In this document: piece after piece, positions 7,267 to 16,754 of the stretch | Position numbering within the stretch: position 1 is the stretch's first letter | How the letters are laid out: each line of letters starts with the position of its first letter | Assembly: GCA_002239005.1 (NCBI GenBank) | Contig: MPNL01000015.1 | Span: 1-63,693 of the forward strand | DNA from: Truepera sp. bin119 | Lineage (GTDB): Bacteria; Deinococcota; Deinococci; Deinococcales; Trueperaceae | Reading direction: 5' to 3' | Length of the DNA stretch: 63,693 nt | Program-made: the position numbers and the translations under genes | The notes under the pieces: model-generated | Database searches by the model: none | The model's input: the letters and a program-made list of their open reading frames with translations, nothing else | Told to the model about the DNA's origin: nothing

Positions 7267-9129
7267 GTGTGGACGGACACCCTTTCCGCTCGTCCCGCGC
7301 CCACGATGGCCCGGGTGGCGGTATTCCTCGCGATGGCACTGGTTGCGGCGACCTTCAGCCTGGCCGCAGCGCAGGAGCTCTGCCCTGAACCCACCCCGCC
7401 TGAGATCCCGCGCCCCGAGACGCCGCTGGCGATCCCCGAGGATGTTCGCATCGGCCTGTTCAACTCGGTGACGGAGGCGGTGCGAGACTTCTACCTCTTC
7501 GAGGACTACAATGGCGTCGACTGGGAGGTGGTGACCGCCGAATTCGCCCCCTTCGTGCTGGAGACGGCGAACGCCTGGGAGTTTTACGACCTGCTCGACC
7601 GCATGGTCGGCACGCTGAACGACCCCCTCACGACCTTCGTCAACCCGCTGGTGCTCGAGGCGATCGCCGCCCAGGAGGCAGAATACGGCGGCATCGGTGC
7701 GCTGCTCGACCGCGGCGGAGTAGAGCGTCCCGGCGAGGCACTGAGGGTGGTGGCGGTCTTCCCGGACAGTCCCGCCGAGGCGGCTGGCCTCAGGTCGCGC
7801 GACCGCATCCTGGCGGTCGACGGCGACGACTGCCCCCGTGTCGAGATCATCCGCGGCCCCGCCGAAAGCACCGTGCGGCTGCTGGTGGCCTCGCCGGACG
7901 AGGATCCGCGCGAGGTCGCGATCAAGCGCGGCACCGTCACCGCGCGCATCCTGCCCGAAGCGCGGCGGATCGGACCGGGTGGCGCCTACGCCTACCTCCG
8001 GCTGGTGAGCCTCGCGGGCGAGGAGACGCTGCGCGGCATTGAGCAGGCGATGGACGCCTTCACCACCCCGCCGCCGCTCGAGGGCGTGATCCTCGATGTG
8101 CGCGGCACCCGTTCAGGGGCGCCGGGTGTGCTGCTGCCGCTGCTGTCGTACTTCCTCGAGGGTGAGATCGGGGCCTTCTACACGCGCGCCGGCGACAGCC
8201 CCATCGAGCTGCCGCCCGCCCCGCTCAAGCCGGGCTTCGATCAGGTGCCCGTGGTGGTACTGGTGGACGAGGCCACCATCGCCGAAGCTGAGCAGCTCGC
8301 CGCCCTGCTGCAAGCGCACGGGCGCGCGCAGGTGGTGGGCCAGCCGACATCTGGCGTGACCCGCGGGGTGCGCCCCCTCGACTTCGTGGGCGGCTCGCTC
8401 CTGCAGCTGACCGTGATCGGGTTGCGGTTGCCAGACGGCAGCGTCCTCGAGCGGGCGGGCGTGACCCCCGACGTGCTGATCGAGGCCGACTGGGCCGAGT
8501 TCCCCGAGCAGGACGATCCCTACCTGCTGAAGGCCTTCGAGCTGCTCACCGCGGGCCCCGCCCCCGGGACCGCCCTCGTGCACGGCGCAACGCCGCACCC
8601 CCTTTGGATGATCGCGTTCGCGGCGATCCTCGCCCGCGCCCAGGGCGACGGCTCGACCGAGCAGGTCCCCGCGGAAGCCGCCGCGCAGATCGAGCAGCTG
8701 CAACGCCTCAACGTCGAGCTGCTCGCCGAGCTACACCACGTCCGCAGCGAGCGTGACAACCTCGAGCGGCTGGTGGACACGCTGGTGCAGCAGGCGGACC
8801 AGATGGAGGCCAGCCGCTTGCTACTCATCGAGCTGCGCAAGGATCTGCCCGAGGACCGCGCGGAGGCCGAGCTGTATCTGGAGCGCCTGCGTGGTCTCGG
8901 GCTCGTAGCCGACCCCGCGCGGCTGGCAAATCCAGCGACGCGCCTGCGCGAGACCAGCGAGGTCTTCCTGGACTGGCGCCACGCCGAATATCCCAGCCCC
9001 GAGGAGCGCAACCGCGCCTTCGGCGAGACCGGCGCCTACGGCTTCTCAGCAGCCTTCGCCAACTACCACAACGCGGCGCTGCTGAGCGTGAGCAACCGGC
9101 TCGATGCGCTGCTAGTCTTGCTCGAATGA
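7267..9129 (+). CDS. Secreted S41/PDZ (C-terminal processing protease) homologue lacking its catalytic residues
   Basis: A 620-residue protein. The GTG at 7267 is chosen because AGGAGGT lies 8 nt upstream; the frame stays open to 7042 without support. A signal peptide (AVFLAMALVAATFSLAAA) precedes an S41 N-terminal helical domain, a PDZ domain (FPDSPAEAAGLRSRDRILAV, about residues 175-190) and an S41 core. Where CtpA/Prc proteins have the SASASE motif this one reads TIAEAE, so the catalytic Ser is Ala (A339). The Lys and Gln of the GKGxVQ segment are both Val (V364, V368). It is therefore probably a binding or scaffold protein. A coiled coil (about 465-520) and a helical C-terminal domain follow. 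It is first in the ABC-transporter operon. Confidence 0.8.
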   Translation: MWTDTLSARPAPTMARVAVFLAMALVAATFSLAAAQELCPEPTPPEIPRPETPLAIPEDVRIGLFNSVTEAVRDFYLFEDYNGVDWEVVTAEFAPFVLETANAWEFYDLLDRMVGTLNDPLTTFVNPLVLEAIAAQEAEYGGIGALLDRGGVERPGEALRVVAVFPDSPAEAAGLRSRDRILAVDGDDCPRVEIIRGPAESTVRLLVASPDEDPREVAIKRGTVTARILPEARRIGPGGAYAYLRLVSLAGEETLRGIEQAMDAFTTPPPLEGVILDVRGTRSGAPGVLLPLLSYFLEGEIGAFYTRAGDSPIELPPAPLKPGFDQVPVVVLVDEATIAEAEQLAALLQAHGRAQVVGQPTSGVTRGVRPLDFVGGSLLQLTVIGLRLPDGSVLERAGVTPDVLIEADWAEFPEQDDPYLLKAFELLTAGPAPGTALVHGATPHPLWMIAFAAILARAQGDGSTEQVPAEAAAQIEQLQRLNVELLAELHHVRSERDNLERLVDTLVQQADQMEASRLLLIELRKDLPEDRAEAELYLERLRGLGLVADPARLANPATRLRETSEVFLDWRHAEYPSPEERNRAFGETGAYGFSAAFANYHNAALLSVSNRLDALLVLLE

Positions 9130-9250
9130 GTCGGCAGATCCCAACTGAAAGAGCCTGCCCCTGGGGGCCTACCGAAGAACACCGCGTTGGGCTCGCGGTG
9201 CGCAGCACAGCCCGTCCCTGCGGGCGAACCAAAGAAGGCGGTGATGTCAA

Positions 9251-11716
9251 GTGAGAATGGTAGAGCAGTTCCGGAACCTGAACGTCGAGCACCCTTGGTG
9301 GTTGGCCGGCCGGTGTTCCCGCTGGCCGAGGCGAGCTGGCGCCCGGACCCGGTGGCCGGCAAACGTCCTGCTCCTAGCGCTGGCGGCAGCGCTGACGCTG
9401 GGAACCGCCGCAGCCCAGCACGCCATCGAGATTCCCTCCACGCCCCAGAGGCCGGACTCTCAGCAGGCCGTCAACCTGCTCGCACCGATCAAGAACATGC
9501 TTTCGGGGCGGGCCTGGCTCCTGGTCGAGGGCATCGACCCCGGGTTGCGGCGGCGGCCCGGCACCAACCTGCTCACGCGCATGGACTTTCTCGGCCTCCA
9601 GGGCGGCATAGGGCAGCCCGGCTCCGCCATGCAGGCGCCGGGGGGGGCGGCGCTGGTGCCGTTCCGCGAACCCGGCCCGGCGTTCAGCCGCGACGTGCTG
9701 GTCACGCGCGACTTCAGCCAGTTCCCCATCCAGACCGAGCCGCATCTGGCGGCCAACCCCCGCGATCCCGAACACCTGGTGCTGGGCATCATCGACTACA
9801 ACTTCCCTTCCAACAGTGTCTACGTCAGCTTCGACGGTGGCGAGACCTGGGAGGGGCCGAACCAGGTACCGTACCTGCCGGACGACCGGGTCTCCGGCGG
9901 CGACCCGGTGCTGGCATTCGGTAGCGACGGGAGTATCTACTTCGCCAGCATTTCGATCGGCGTCGAGGAGTTCGCGGTCGGACCGGTCGTGATCTTCTCG
10001 CTGGTGTCGAGCATCGCCGTGTCCCACTCGGCCGACGACGGCTTTACCTGGCCCCGGCCGGTCTCGACGGCGAGCTCCCGGGTGAGCACCGAGAACCTCG
10101 CGCCCGACCAGTTCGGCCGCCTGCGCGGCACCATCGACGTCGGCTTCCTCGATAAGCCCTGGATGGCAAGCGGTCCGCACCCGGAGGACCCGAGCCGCGA
10201 CGTACTGTACGTCACCTACACCGACTTCGAGACCAACTACGAGGTGTTCTGGATCGGGGAGGTCCCCGCCCTCCTGCCGCGCGAGGTCCGCACGACCATC
10301 CGGATGGTGACGTCCGACGACGGCGGCCTCACCTGGAGCGAGCCGGTGGCGGTCAGCCCCACCGTGCGGCGCGGCTACGGCGAGTCCGAGGGCGGCCCCG
10401 GTTCCAGTGCCTTCGGCACCGAGCGCGTGGTTCAGGGCTCGCAGCCGGTGGTCGGCCCCGATGGCACGGTCTGCGTCGCCTGGCTAGACAGCACCGACGA
10501 CGACAGCATGAAGGGCGTTGCGGAGATCTGGGTAGGGTGCTCGAGCGACCTGGGGCGCAGCTTCGCGACGTCTTCGGTTGCCACCTCCTTCAACGAGATC
10601 AGCTTCCGCCCGCGCAACGCCTTCTTCCGCTACTGGGCGAGCGCTTTCCCGCAACTCGCTATCGGTCCAGACGGCGAGCTGTACGTTGTCTACGTCGCCC
10701 GCCCTTCGGACCGGCTGAACGACGACGGCGACGTCTTCGTCGTCGGCTCGCGCGACCGCGGTCGGACCTGGACGCGACCGCGGCGCCTCAACGACGACGA
10801 TGGTGCGGCGCTTCAGTTCTTTCCCTCGGTGGACGTCGGCCCCGACGGGGTAGTGCATGTGATGTGGGGCGACATGCGCGATGACCCGGCTCAGACCCGC
10901 TACCACATCTACTACACGCGCTCGGAGGACGGCGGCGAGAGCTGGGGCTTCGAGCACGAGCGACTCGGTTTCCGCGTCGGCGACACGCGCGTCACCGACT
11001 TCGCGTCGAACCCGAACCGCGCCTTCCCCAGCGGCCTGTTCATCGGTGACTACTTCTCGATCCGCGCAGCTGGAGAGGAGGTCTACCTGGCCTGGGCCGA
11101 CGCCCGCCTCGGCGAGTTCGGCGGCACCAACCAGAAGATCGGCTTCTCGCGCCTGGAAGCCATCGCCTCGCCCGAAGTATTCCTCTCGCCGCCGGCCGGG
11201 CCGGGGGGGCAGGAGGTGACGCTTCAAGGCTTCGGCTTCCAACCCCAGATGGACATCTTCGTGCTACTCGGCGACGCCACCATCGCCTTCGCACGCACCA
11301 ACGACGAAGGGCGCTTCACCAGCCAGCTATTCATGCCGGTAACCGGCGAGGGTGCGCAGACGGTGCGGGCGGTCGATGCCAGCGGCAACGTCGCCAGCTC
11401 TTCGTTCTATACCGAGTTCGGCTTCGGCACCATCGAGCGCCTGATGCGCGAGCTTGGGCAACAGATCGAGGGCGTGCAGCAGGGGACAGCCACCGATGCG
11501 GGGGCGCCCGTGCTCGTCGCCGGGCAGGGCGGACCACCCGCCTCGGGCCCGTCGACGCCCGGGCCCGGTGCGACCGCGTCCAGCGCGCACTCCGCTGGGG
11601 TGGGGGGTCCGCCGACGTGGATACTCCTAGGTGCACTGCTGGCACTGACGCTGGTGAGCCTGCGGAGGACGGTGGCAGGGGCGAGCCGGCAGCGTGGGCC
11701 GGACGGAAAGGAGTGA
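9251..11716 (+). CDS. Asp-box (BNR/sialidase-like) beta-propeller surface protein with C-terminal membrane anchor
   Basis: An 821-residue protein. A long basic N-terminal region precedes a signal segment (VLLLALAAALTLGTAAAQ). Six Asp-box motifs mark a beta-propeller: SFDGGETW, SADDGFTW, SDDGGLTW, SSDLGRSF, SRDRGRTW and SEDGGESW. An Ig/IPT-like domain follows (PPAGPGGQEVTLQGFGF), then a Gly/Pro/Ser-rich linker and one membrane helix (WILLGALLALTLVSL) with a short basic tail, so the propeller is held outside the membrane. The start at GTG 9251 is weakly supported. Asp boxes occur in sialidases but also in many non-enzymatic propellers, and I cannot confirm a catalytic site. It lies between the dead protease and the substrate-binding protein. 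Confidence 0.75.
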   Translation: MRMVEQFRNLNVEHPWWLAGRCSRWPRRAGARTRWPANVLLLALAAALTLGTAAAQHAIEIPSTPQRPDSQQAVNLLAPIKNMLSGRAWLLVEGIDPGLRRRPGTNLLTRMDFLGLQGGIGQPGSAMQAPGGAALVPFREPGPAFSRDVLVTRDFSQFPIQTEPHLAANPRDPEHLVLGIIDYNFPSNSVYVSFDGGETWEGPNQVPYLPDDRVSGGDPVLAFGSDGSIYFASISIGVEEFAVGPVVIFSLVSSIAVSHSADDGFTWPRPVSTASSRVSTENLAPDQFGRLRGTIDVGFLDKPWMASGPHPEDPSRDVLYVTYTDFETNYEVFWIGEVPALLPREVRTTIRMVTSDDGGLTWSEPVAVSPTVRRGYGESEGGPGSSAFGTERVVQGSQPVVGPDGTVCVAWLDSTDDDSMKGVAEIWVGCSSDLGRSFATSSVATSFNEISFRPRNAFFRYWASAFPQLAIGPDGELYVVYVARPSDRLNDDGDVFVVGSRDRGRTWTRPRRLNDDDGAALQFFPSVDVGPDGVVHVMWGDMRDDPAQTRYHIYYTRSEDGGESWGFEHERLGFRVGDTRVTDFASNPNRAFPSGLFIGDYFSIRAAGEEVYLAWADARLGEFGGTNQKIGFSRLEAIASPEVFLSPPAGPGGQEVTLQGFGFQPQMDIFVLLGDATIAFARTNDEGRFTSQLFMPVTGEGAQTVRAVDASGNVASSSFYTEFGFGTIERLMRELGQQIEGVQQGTATDAGAPVLVAGQGGPPASGPSTPGPGATASSAHSAGVGGPPTWILLGALLALTLVSLRRTVAGASRQRGPDGKE

Positions 11717-11721
11717 GCGCG

Positions 11722-14259
11722 ATGCGCAGATGGGCTCGCAGACAGGCAGGGATCGGCCGGGTCGCAGCATTCGCGAGGGGCTGCCGGCCGGCAGCCGGCG
11801 GCAGAGGGACGCTGCGGACGGCCTTGCCCGTCCTCCTTCAGCGTGCTGCTGCCGGAGCCCGTTCGCCGGTGGCGGCAGGCAAGGCCCGCGCCCTCCGCAC
11901 GGTCACCGCGGTCCTGGTCCTGGCGATGCCCGCCGCCCTCGCCCAGGCCTACGAGCCCCCGCACTCGCTGCCCGGCCCCGCCGCCGATCAGGTGTTCTTC
12001 CGTTCGTTCCACGTCGACCGCGCGCCGCTCGAGCTGCGCGCCGGGGAGATGGATCTCTACTTCTTCGGGTTGCGCACCGACGCCGCCCTCGAGCTGCAGG
12101 GCGACCCGAACGCGCGACTCTACCAGGCACCGGCCACCACGCTCTCGCTCATCCTCAATCCGGCGCCGGCACCGGACGGGCGGCTCAACCCCTTCTCATT
12201 GCCTGAGGTGCGGCGCGCGATGCAGTTCCTGGTCGACCGCGAGTTCATAGCCCAGGACCTCTACCGCGGTCTGGCGACGCCGATGGTGTCGCACGTCAGC
12301 CCGCACGACTACGACTACCTCACCATCTACGAGGTCGATCGCGGCTCCGGCATCCGCTACGACCCCGAGTACGGCCGAGAACTGATCGAACAGGCGATGG
12401 TCGCCGCCGGCGCCGAGCGCGTTGACGATCGCTGGCACTACGACGGCCAGCCGATTCGCCTGCGCTTCATCGCGCGCGTCGAGGACGAACGGCGCGAGAT
12501 CAGCGACCTGATTCGCGCCGAGCTAGAACAGGCCGGCTTCCAGGTGGCGATCTCGTACCAGAACTTCGCTCCGGCGGTGCTGACAGTGTACTCCACCGAC
12601 CCGGCGGCCTTCGAGTGGCACCTCTACACCGAGGGCTGGAGCCGCGGCGCACCGCAACGCTACGACGTCGGCACCATCAACGCCATGACCTCACCCTGGT
12701 TGGGCAACATGCCGGGCTGGCAGGAGATCGGCTTCTGGCAGTACGAACTGCCCCGGCTCGACGAACTGGGACAGCGGCTCTTCCGCGGCGAGTTCGGCAG
12801 CCGCGAGGAGCGCGACGTCATCTACGCCGAGATGACCCGTCTGGCCCTCGAGGAGTCGGTACGGGTCTGGCTGGTTTCCGTTACCAACAGTTTCGCCGCC
12901 AGCACGGAGCTGGAGGGCGTGACCAACGACGTCGTCGCCGGGCCGCGCACGCCCTGGACACTGCGCGAGGCGTACATTCCGGGGCGACCGGACCTGACCG
13001 TGGGACACCTGTGGGTATGGACCGAGCGCACCACCTGGAACCCGGTGGCGGGATTCGGCGACGTCTACGGCGTCGACATCTGGCGCAATCTCACCGACCC
13101 GCCGCTGTGGAACCACCCGTTCACCGGCGTGCCGGGGGCGTTTCGCGCCGAGTACCAGGTCGAGACCGCCGGTCCGGGCGATACCCTGGAGGTACCGGCC
13201 GACGCGTTGCTCTGGGACGTGGCGGCGAAGCACTGGGAGCCTTTGGGGCCGGGCGCCCGCGCGCGCAGCAAGGTGACCTTCGACTACTCGCGCTACCTGG
13301 GAACCCCCTGGCATCACGGTCAGCAGATCACCCTTGCCGACGCCATCTACGGCATCGCACAGGCCTTCGAGCTGGCCTACGACCCCGACAAGGCGCGCAC
13401 GGAGGTGGCGCTGGCAATCACCTCACGGCCCTACCTCGAGACCCTCCGCGGCTACCGCCTCACGGAAGATGGTCGCCTCGAGGTCTACGTCGACTTCTGG
13501 CACTTCGATGAGAACTCCATCGCCTCCTACGCCAGCCCCGCGTCGTTCTCCACGCCGTGGGAGGTGCTGGCGGCGATGGACGACCTGGTGTTCTCGCAGC
13601 GCCGCGCCGCCTACAGCGACACCGCCGCAGCGCGCTTCAACGTCCCCTGGCTCAGCCTAGTGATGAGCCGCGACGCCCGGCTGGTGGAGCGCACGCTGCG
13701 CCAGTTCGCGCGCGGGCGGCACGTGCCAGAGGGCGTATTCGACTTCAGCGGGAGCACGCTCGTGACGCCCGAGGAGGCGCAGCAGCGCTATCAGGCGGCG
13801 CTGGACTGGTTCGACCAGACCGAGCACCTGGTGATCGGCAACGGCCCCTTCTGGCTGGCGCGCTACGACCCGCCGGCCCAGTTCGCCGAACTGCGTGCCT
13901 TCCGCGACGAGGCCTACCCCTTCCACCCAGGCGAGCACTACTTGGGGCAGGCCGAGCTGATCGCCATAGAGGCCCCCGCCACCAGGGAGCTGCGCCCCGG
14001 CGAGGCGAGCGAGCTGAACGTGAACGTCGCAGCCCCTGGCGAGCTCGCGCTGCGCTACCTGCTGCTCGACGCCGCTACCGCTGAACTGATCACGAGCGGG
14101 GAGGCGACGCCCGAAGCGGGAGGCGGGTTCCGCATCACGTTGCCGTCCGAGGTCACAGAGGGGCTCTTCCCGGGCCTCTACCACCTCTATCTGGCCGCCT
14201 CGTCGAGCGAACTCGCACTGATCTCCGAGCGGCGCGTGGACGTCGAGGTGTTGCCGTAG
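11722..14259 (+). CDS. Peptide-type ABC transporter substrate-binding protein (SBP_bac_5), atypical
   Basis: An 845-residue extracytoplasmic binding protein of the DppA/OppA class. The ATG at 11722 follows AGGAG by 8 nt. The signal segment ALRTVTAVLVLAMPAALAQA comes after an unusually long Arg/Ala-rich N-region. Family features include PEVRRAMQFLVDREFIAQDLYRG and the later GTPWHHGQQITLADAIYGI. The usual first domain (about 150 residues) is missing, and the protein starts at the strand normally found after it (QVFFRSFHVDRAPLELRAGE). The last 90 residues (ELRPGEASELNVNVAAPGEL and onward) form an extra Ig-like domain. It is followed after 1 bp by the permease gene. Confidence 0.8.
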   Translation: MRRWARRQAGIGRVAAFARGCRPAAGGRGTLRTALPVLLQRAAAGARSPVAAGKARALRTVTAVLVLAMPAALAQAYEPPHSLPGPAADQVFFRSFHVDRAPLELRAGEMDLYFFGLRTDAALELQGDPNARLYQAPATTLSLILNPAPAPDGRLNPFSLPEVRRAMQFLVDREFIAQDLYRGLATPMVSHVSPHDYDYLTIYEVDRGSGIRYDPEYGRELIEQAMVAAGAERVDDRWHYDGQPIRLRFIARVEDERREISDLIRAELEQAGFQVAISYQNFAPAVLTVYSTDPAAFEWHLYTEGWSRGAPQRYDVGTINAMTSPWLGNMPGWQEIGFWQYELPRLDELGQRLFRGEFGSREERDVIYAEMTRLALEESVRVWLVSVTNSFAASTELEGVTNDVVAGPRTPWTLREAYIPGRPDLTVGHLWVWTERTTWNPVAGFGDVYGVDIWRNLTDPPLWNHPFTGVPGAFRAEYQVETAGPGDTLEVPADALLWDVAAKHWEPLGPGARARSKVTFDYSRYLGTPWHHGQQITLADAIYGIAQAFELAYDPDKARTEVALAITSRPYLETLRGYRLTEDGRLEVYVDFWHFDENSIASYASPASFSTPWEVLAAMDDLVFSQRRAAYSDTAAARFNVPWLSLVMSRDARLVERTLRQFARGRHVPEGVFDFSGSTLVTPEEAQQRYQAALDWFDQTEHLVIGNGPFWLARYDPPAQFAELRAFRDEAYPFHPGEHYLGQAELIAIEAPATRELRPGEASELNVNVAAPGELALRYLLLDAATAELITSGEATPEAGGGFRITLPSEVTEGLFPGLYHLYLAASSSELALISERRVDVEVLP

Positions 14260-14260
14260 C

Positions 14261-15340
14261 GTGACGCCTTCGCTGCTTCGCCCGCTGCTGGTGCGGGCGG
14301 CCAGCCTGATCGCTGTGCTGCTGGTGGTGCTCGTGCTGTTGGTGGTGAGTCTGGGTGCCACGGGGTTCAGCGAGCGCATGCTCGGCGCCATCATCGGCGA
14401 GGAGCTGCGGGCCCTGAGGCCGGCGCTGGCCGAGACCATCACCGACCCCGAGGCGCTCGAGACGGCGGTGGCAGCGCGGCGCAGCGAGCTCGAGGCGGCG
14501 TACGGTCTCGACCGCGCCTGGCACCAGCGCCTGCCGAGCATGGTGCTGCGGGTGTTCACCCTCGACCTCGGCGTGGCGCGCACCATGCGCGCCACCGACG
14601 GAAGCAACCGCATCGCCGACATCGTGCTCGAGCGACTCCCCCCCACGGTGCTGCTGCTCACCACGGCGCTGGCAATCACCGCCATCATCGGCCTGACGCT
14701 GGGGGTATGGCTCTCCACCCAGGTCGGCAGCCTCGCCGACCGCGCCATCTCGTACCTGGCGTCCGTCAGCTACGCCCTGCCCGCCTGGTGGACGGGGATC
14801 ATGCTGATCCTGTTGCTATCGTTCCAACTCGGGCTGCTGCCGGCGGGCGGGATGTACAGCACGCCGCCGCCCGAAGCCGGTCTGGCGCGCTTCCTCGACC
14901 TCGCCCTGCACGCCATCCTACCGGTGCTCACGCTGGTACTCGTGAGCGTCGGGCCCTACATCTACGTGGTGCGGACCATCACGCTCAATGTGGCGCAGGA
15001 GGATTTCGTGACGCTGGCACGTGCCAAGGGGTTGCCAGGACGTGTGGTGGAACGGCGCCACGTGCTGCGGGTGGCGGCGCCGCCGATCGTCACCGGCCTC
15101 ATTCTCGGCCTCGCCGGCTCGCTCGGTGGGTCGATCCTGGTGGAGACGGTGTTCGACTGGCGCGGCATGGGAAGGCTCTATTACGACGCCATCGTGGGCA
15201 CGCCCGACGAGGGGCTGATCATCGGGCTGACCTTCATGTTCACGTTGCTGTACGTCGCGGCCCGCATGGTGCTCGAGGTACTGTACGTGCTGCTCGACCC
15301 GCGTGTGCGGTACGAGGATGCGCAGGCGCTCCGCCATTAG
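14261..15340 (+). CDS. ABC transporter permease, DppB/OppB type
   Basis: A 359-residue inner-membrane permease with about six membrane helices. The EAA-type loop that docks to the ATPase is seen in EDFVTLARAKGLPGRVVERR. Residues about 35-105 form an extracytoplasmic insertion between helix 1 and the permease core, of the kind known in DppB proteins. The GTG start at 14261 lies one base after the stop of the binding protein gene, so translation is probably coupled. Partner of the next gene in the membrane pore. Confidence 0.85.
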   Translation: MTPSLLRPLLVRAASLIAVLLVVLVLLVVSLGATGFSERMLGAIIGEELRALRPALAETITDPEALETAVAARRSELEAAYGLDRAWHQRLPSMVLRVFTLDLGVARTMRATDGSNRIADIVLERLPPTVLLLTTALAITAIIGLTLGVWLSTQVGSLADRAISYLASVSYALPAWWTGIMLILLLSFQLGLLPAGGMYSTPPPEAGLARFLDLALHAILPVLTLVLVSVGPYIYVVRTITLNVAQEDFVTLARAKGLPGRVVERRHVLRVAAPPIVTGLILGLAGSLGGSILVETVFDWRGMGRLYYDAIVGTPDEGLIIGLTFMFTLLYVAARMVLEVLYVLLDPRVRYEDAQALRH

Positions 15341-16754
15341 CCAACTGCTCGCCTCGGTCCCAGGGCGCCTGGGGCTGGGCCTGCTGGCGGCGCTGACGCT
15401 GGTGTCGCTCTACGTCGTGGCCACCTACCCACTCGACTTCGGGCCCGCGCGGTGGAGCAACCCTGCAGTGTGGTCCGACTTCCCGTCCGCCGTACCGCCA
15501 GCCTGGACCAACCAGCTGTCGCGCGAGCGCCGGCCGGTCCACCAAGTGGTGGTGGCGCACGAGCCGAGCGAGGTCGCCGCCGCCGGCTCGCGCGAGACGC
15601 GCGTCTACGAGCTCGCCTTCGTCCAGGACGCCGACGAGCCTCCGACCTTCCTGTCGTTCACCCTGGGCGAGGTGCGCTACGCTGTGCGGCCGCCGCAATA
15701 CGCGTTGGTGCTCGTCCGTCCCGACGGCGTACGCGTACCTCTGGCGCGTGAAGCGGTGACGGGGCCGCGGCCGGGTGAGAGCGGGCCGTACGTGCGCTAC
15801 GCCCAGACACCGCACCGGCTGCTTCTCAGCGGGGAGCGGAGGCTACCCGAGGCGATCGCCCAGGCCCTGTCTTCCATCTATGCCGAGGCGGTGGACGCCG
15901 AGGTCGTGCGGGAGGCCCTGCGCGCCCGGCCACTGGTGGGGCTTTTCGGCGTGCCCGCCGCCGACGGGTCGTTCGAACCGCTGCTCGGCCGCTACCTGCT
16001 CGAGGCGCGCTTCGCGGTGGCGGACCCCGGCGACGTGGTGTCGAGTGTGAAAGGCGTGGCCGGCGGGGCGGTGTACGGCCTGTTCGGCACCGACGCGATC
16101 GGCCGCGACCTCGCCGAGGGGTTGCTCTTCGGGCTGCCCATTGCGCTGCTGATCGGTGTTCTGGCATCGACGCTCAGCACCGCGATCGGCACCGCCCTCG
16201 GGTTGGTGAGCGGTTTCGTCGGCGGCCGCACCGACCTCGTGATCCAGCGCGTTGCCGACGTAATGAACAACGTGCCCGTCCTGCCACTGCTGATCTTTCT
16301 GGTGTTCATCCTGGGGTCGCGACTGTGGCTGATTCTGGCAATCCTGGTCGTGTTCGGTTGGCCGGGGCTCACCATCATGGTGCGCTCGATGGTGCTGCCC
16401 TTGCGCGCCAGCCCCGAAGTGGAGGCGGCGCGCACGCTGGGGGCACCGACAGCACACATCCTGCGTCACCACGTGTTCCCCCACACCGCCCCCTTCGTGT
16501 TCGCCCAGCTCATCTTCTCCGCGCCCGGCGCGATTCTCGCTGAAGCGGGGCTATCGTTCCTCGGGCTCGGTGACCCCAGCCTGCCCACCTGGGGTCAGAT
16601 CCTCGAGCAAGGATTCCGTACCGGTGCGGTGTTTCTCGGCTACTGGTGGTGGGTCGTGCCGCCGGGGCTCCTGATCGTGCTCACGGCCGTCACCTTCATG
16701 CTGCTGGCGCTGGGGATGGAGACGGTCGTGAACCCCCGCCTGCGGGAGGCGTGA
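15318..16754 (+). CDS. ABC transporter permease, DppC/OppC type, with large extracytoplasmic insertion
   Basis: A 478-residue permease; the ATG at 15318 gives a 23-bp overlap with the first permease gene. One membrane helix (LGLGLLAALTLVSLYVVAT) is followed by roughly 190 residues without membrane segments, far longer than in ordinary DppC, before the five-helix core begins near DAIGRDLAEGLLFGLPIALL. The EAA loop is clear (PEVEAARTLGAPTAHILRHH). The C-terminal region FLGLGDPSLPTWGQIL is typical. The large insertion would sit on the outer face of the membrane, where it could contact the binding protein, the propeller or the dead protease; that contact is inference. Confidence 0.83.
   Translation: MRRRSAISQLLASVPGRLGLGLLAALTLVSLYVVATYPLDFGPARWSNPAVWSDFPSAVPPAWTNQLSRERRPVHQVVVAHEPSEVAAAGSRETRVYELAFVQDADEPPTFLSFTLGEVRYAVRPPQYALVLVRPDGVRVPLAREAVTGPRPGESGPYVRYAQTPHRLLLSGERRLPEAIAQALSSIYAEAVDAEVVREALRARPLVGLFGVPAADGSFEPLLGRYLLEARFAVADPGDVVSSVKGVAGGAVYGLFGTDAIGRDLAEGLLFGLPIALLIGVLASTLSTAIGTALGLVSGFVGGRTDLVIQRVADVMNNVPVLPLLIFLVFILGSRLWLILAILVVFGWPGLTIMVRSMVLPLRASPEVEAARTLGAPTAHILRHHVFPHTAPFVFAQLIFSAPGAILAEAGLSFLGLGDPSLPTWGQILEQGFRTGAVFLGYWWWVVPPGLLIVLTAVTFMLLALGMETVVNPRLREA

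Noticed and set aside
9374-10180. Long minus-strand frames within the ABC operon (also near 13.7-14.7, 17.5-18.5 kb)
   Set aside because: Mirror frames of strongly GC-biased coding sequence; the plus-strand genes have clear family motifs.
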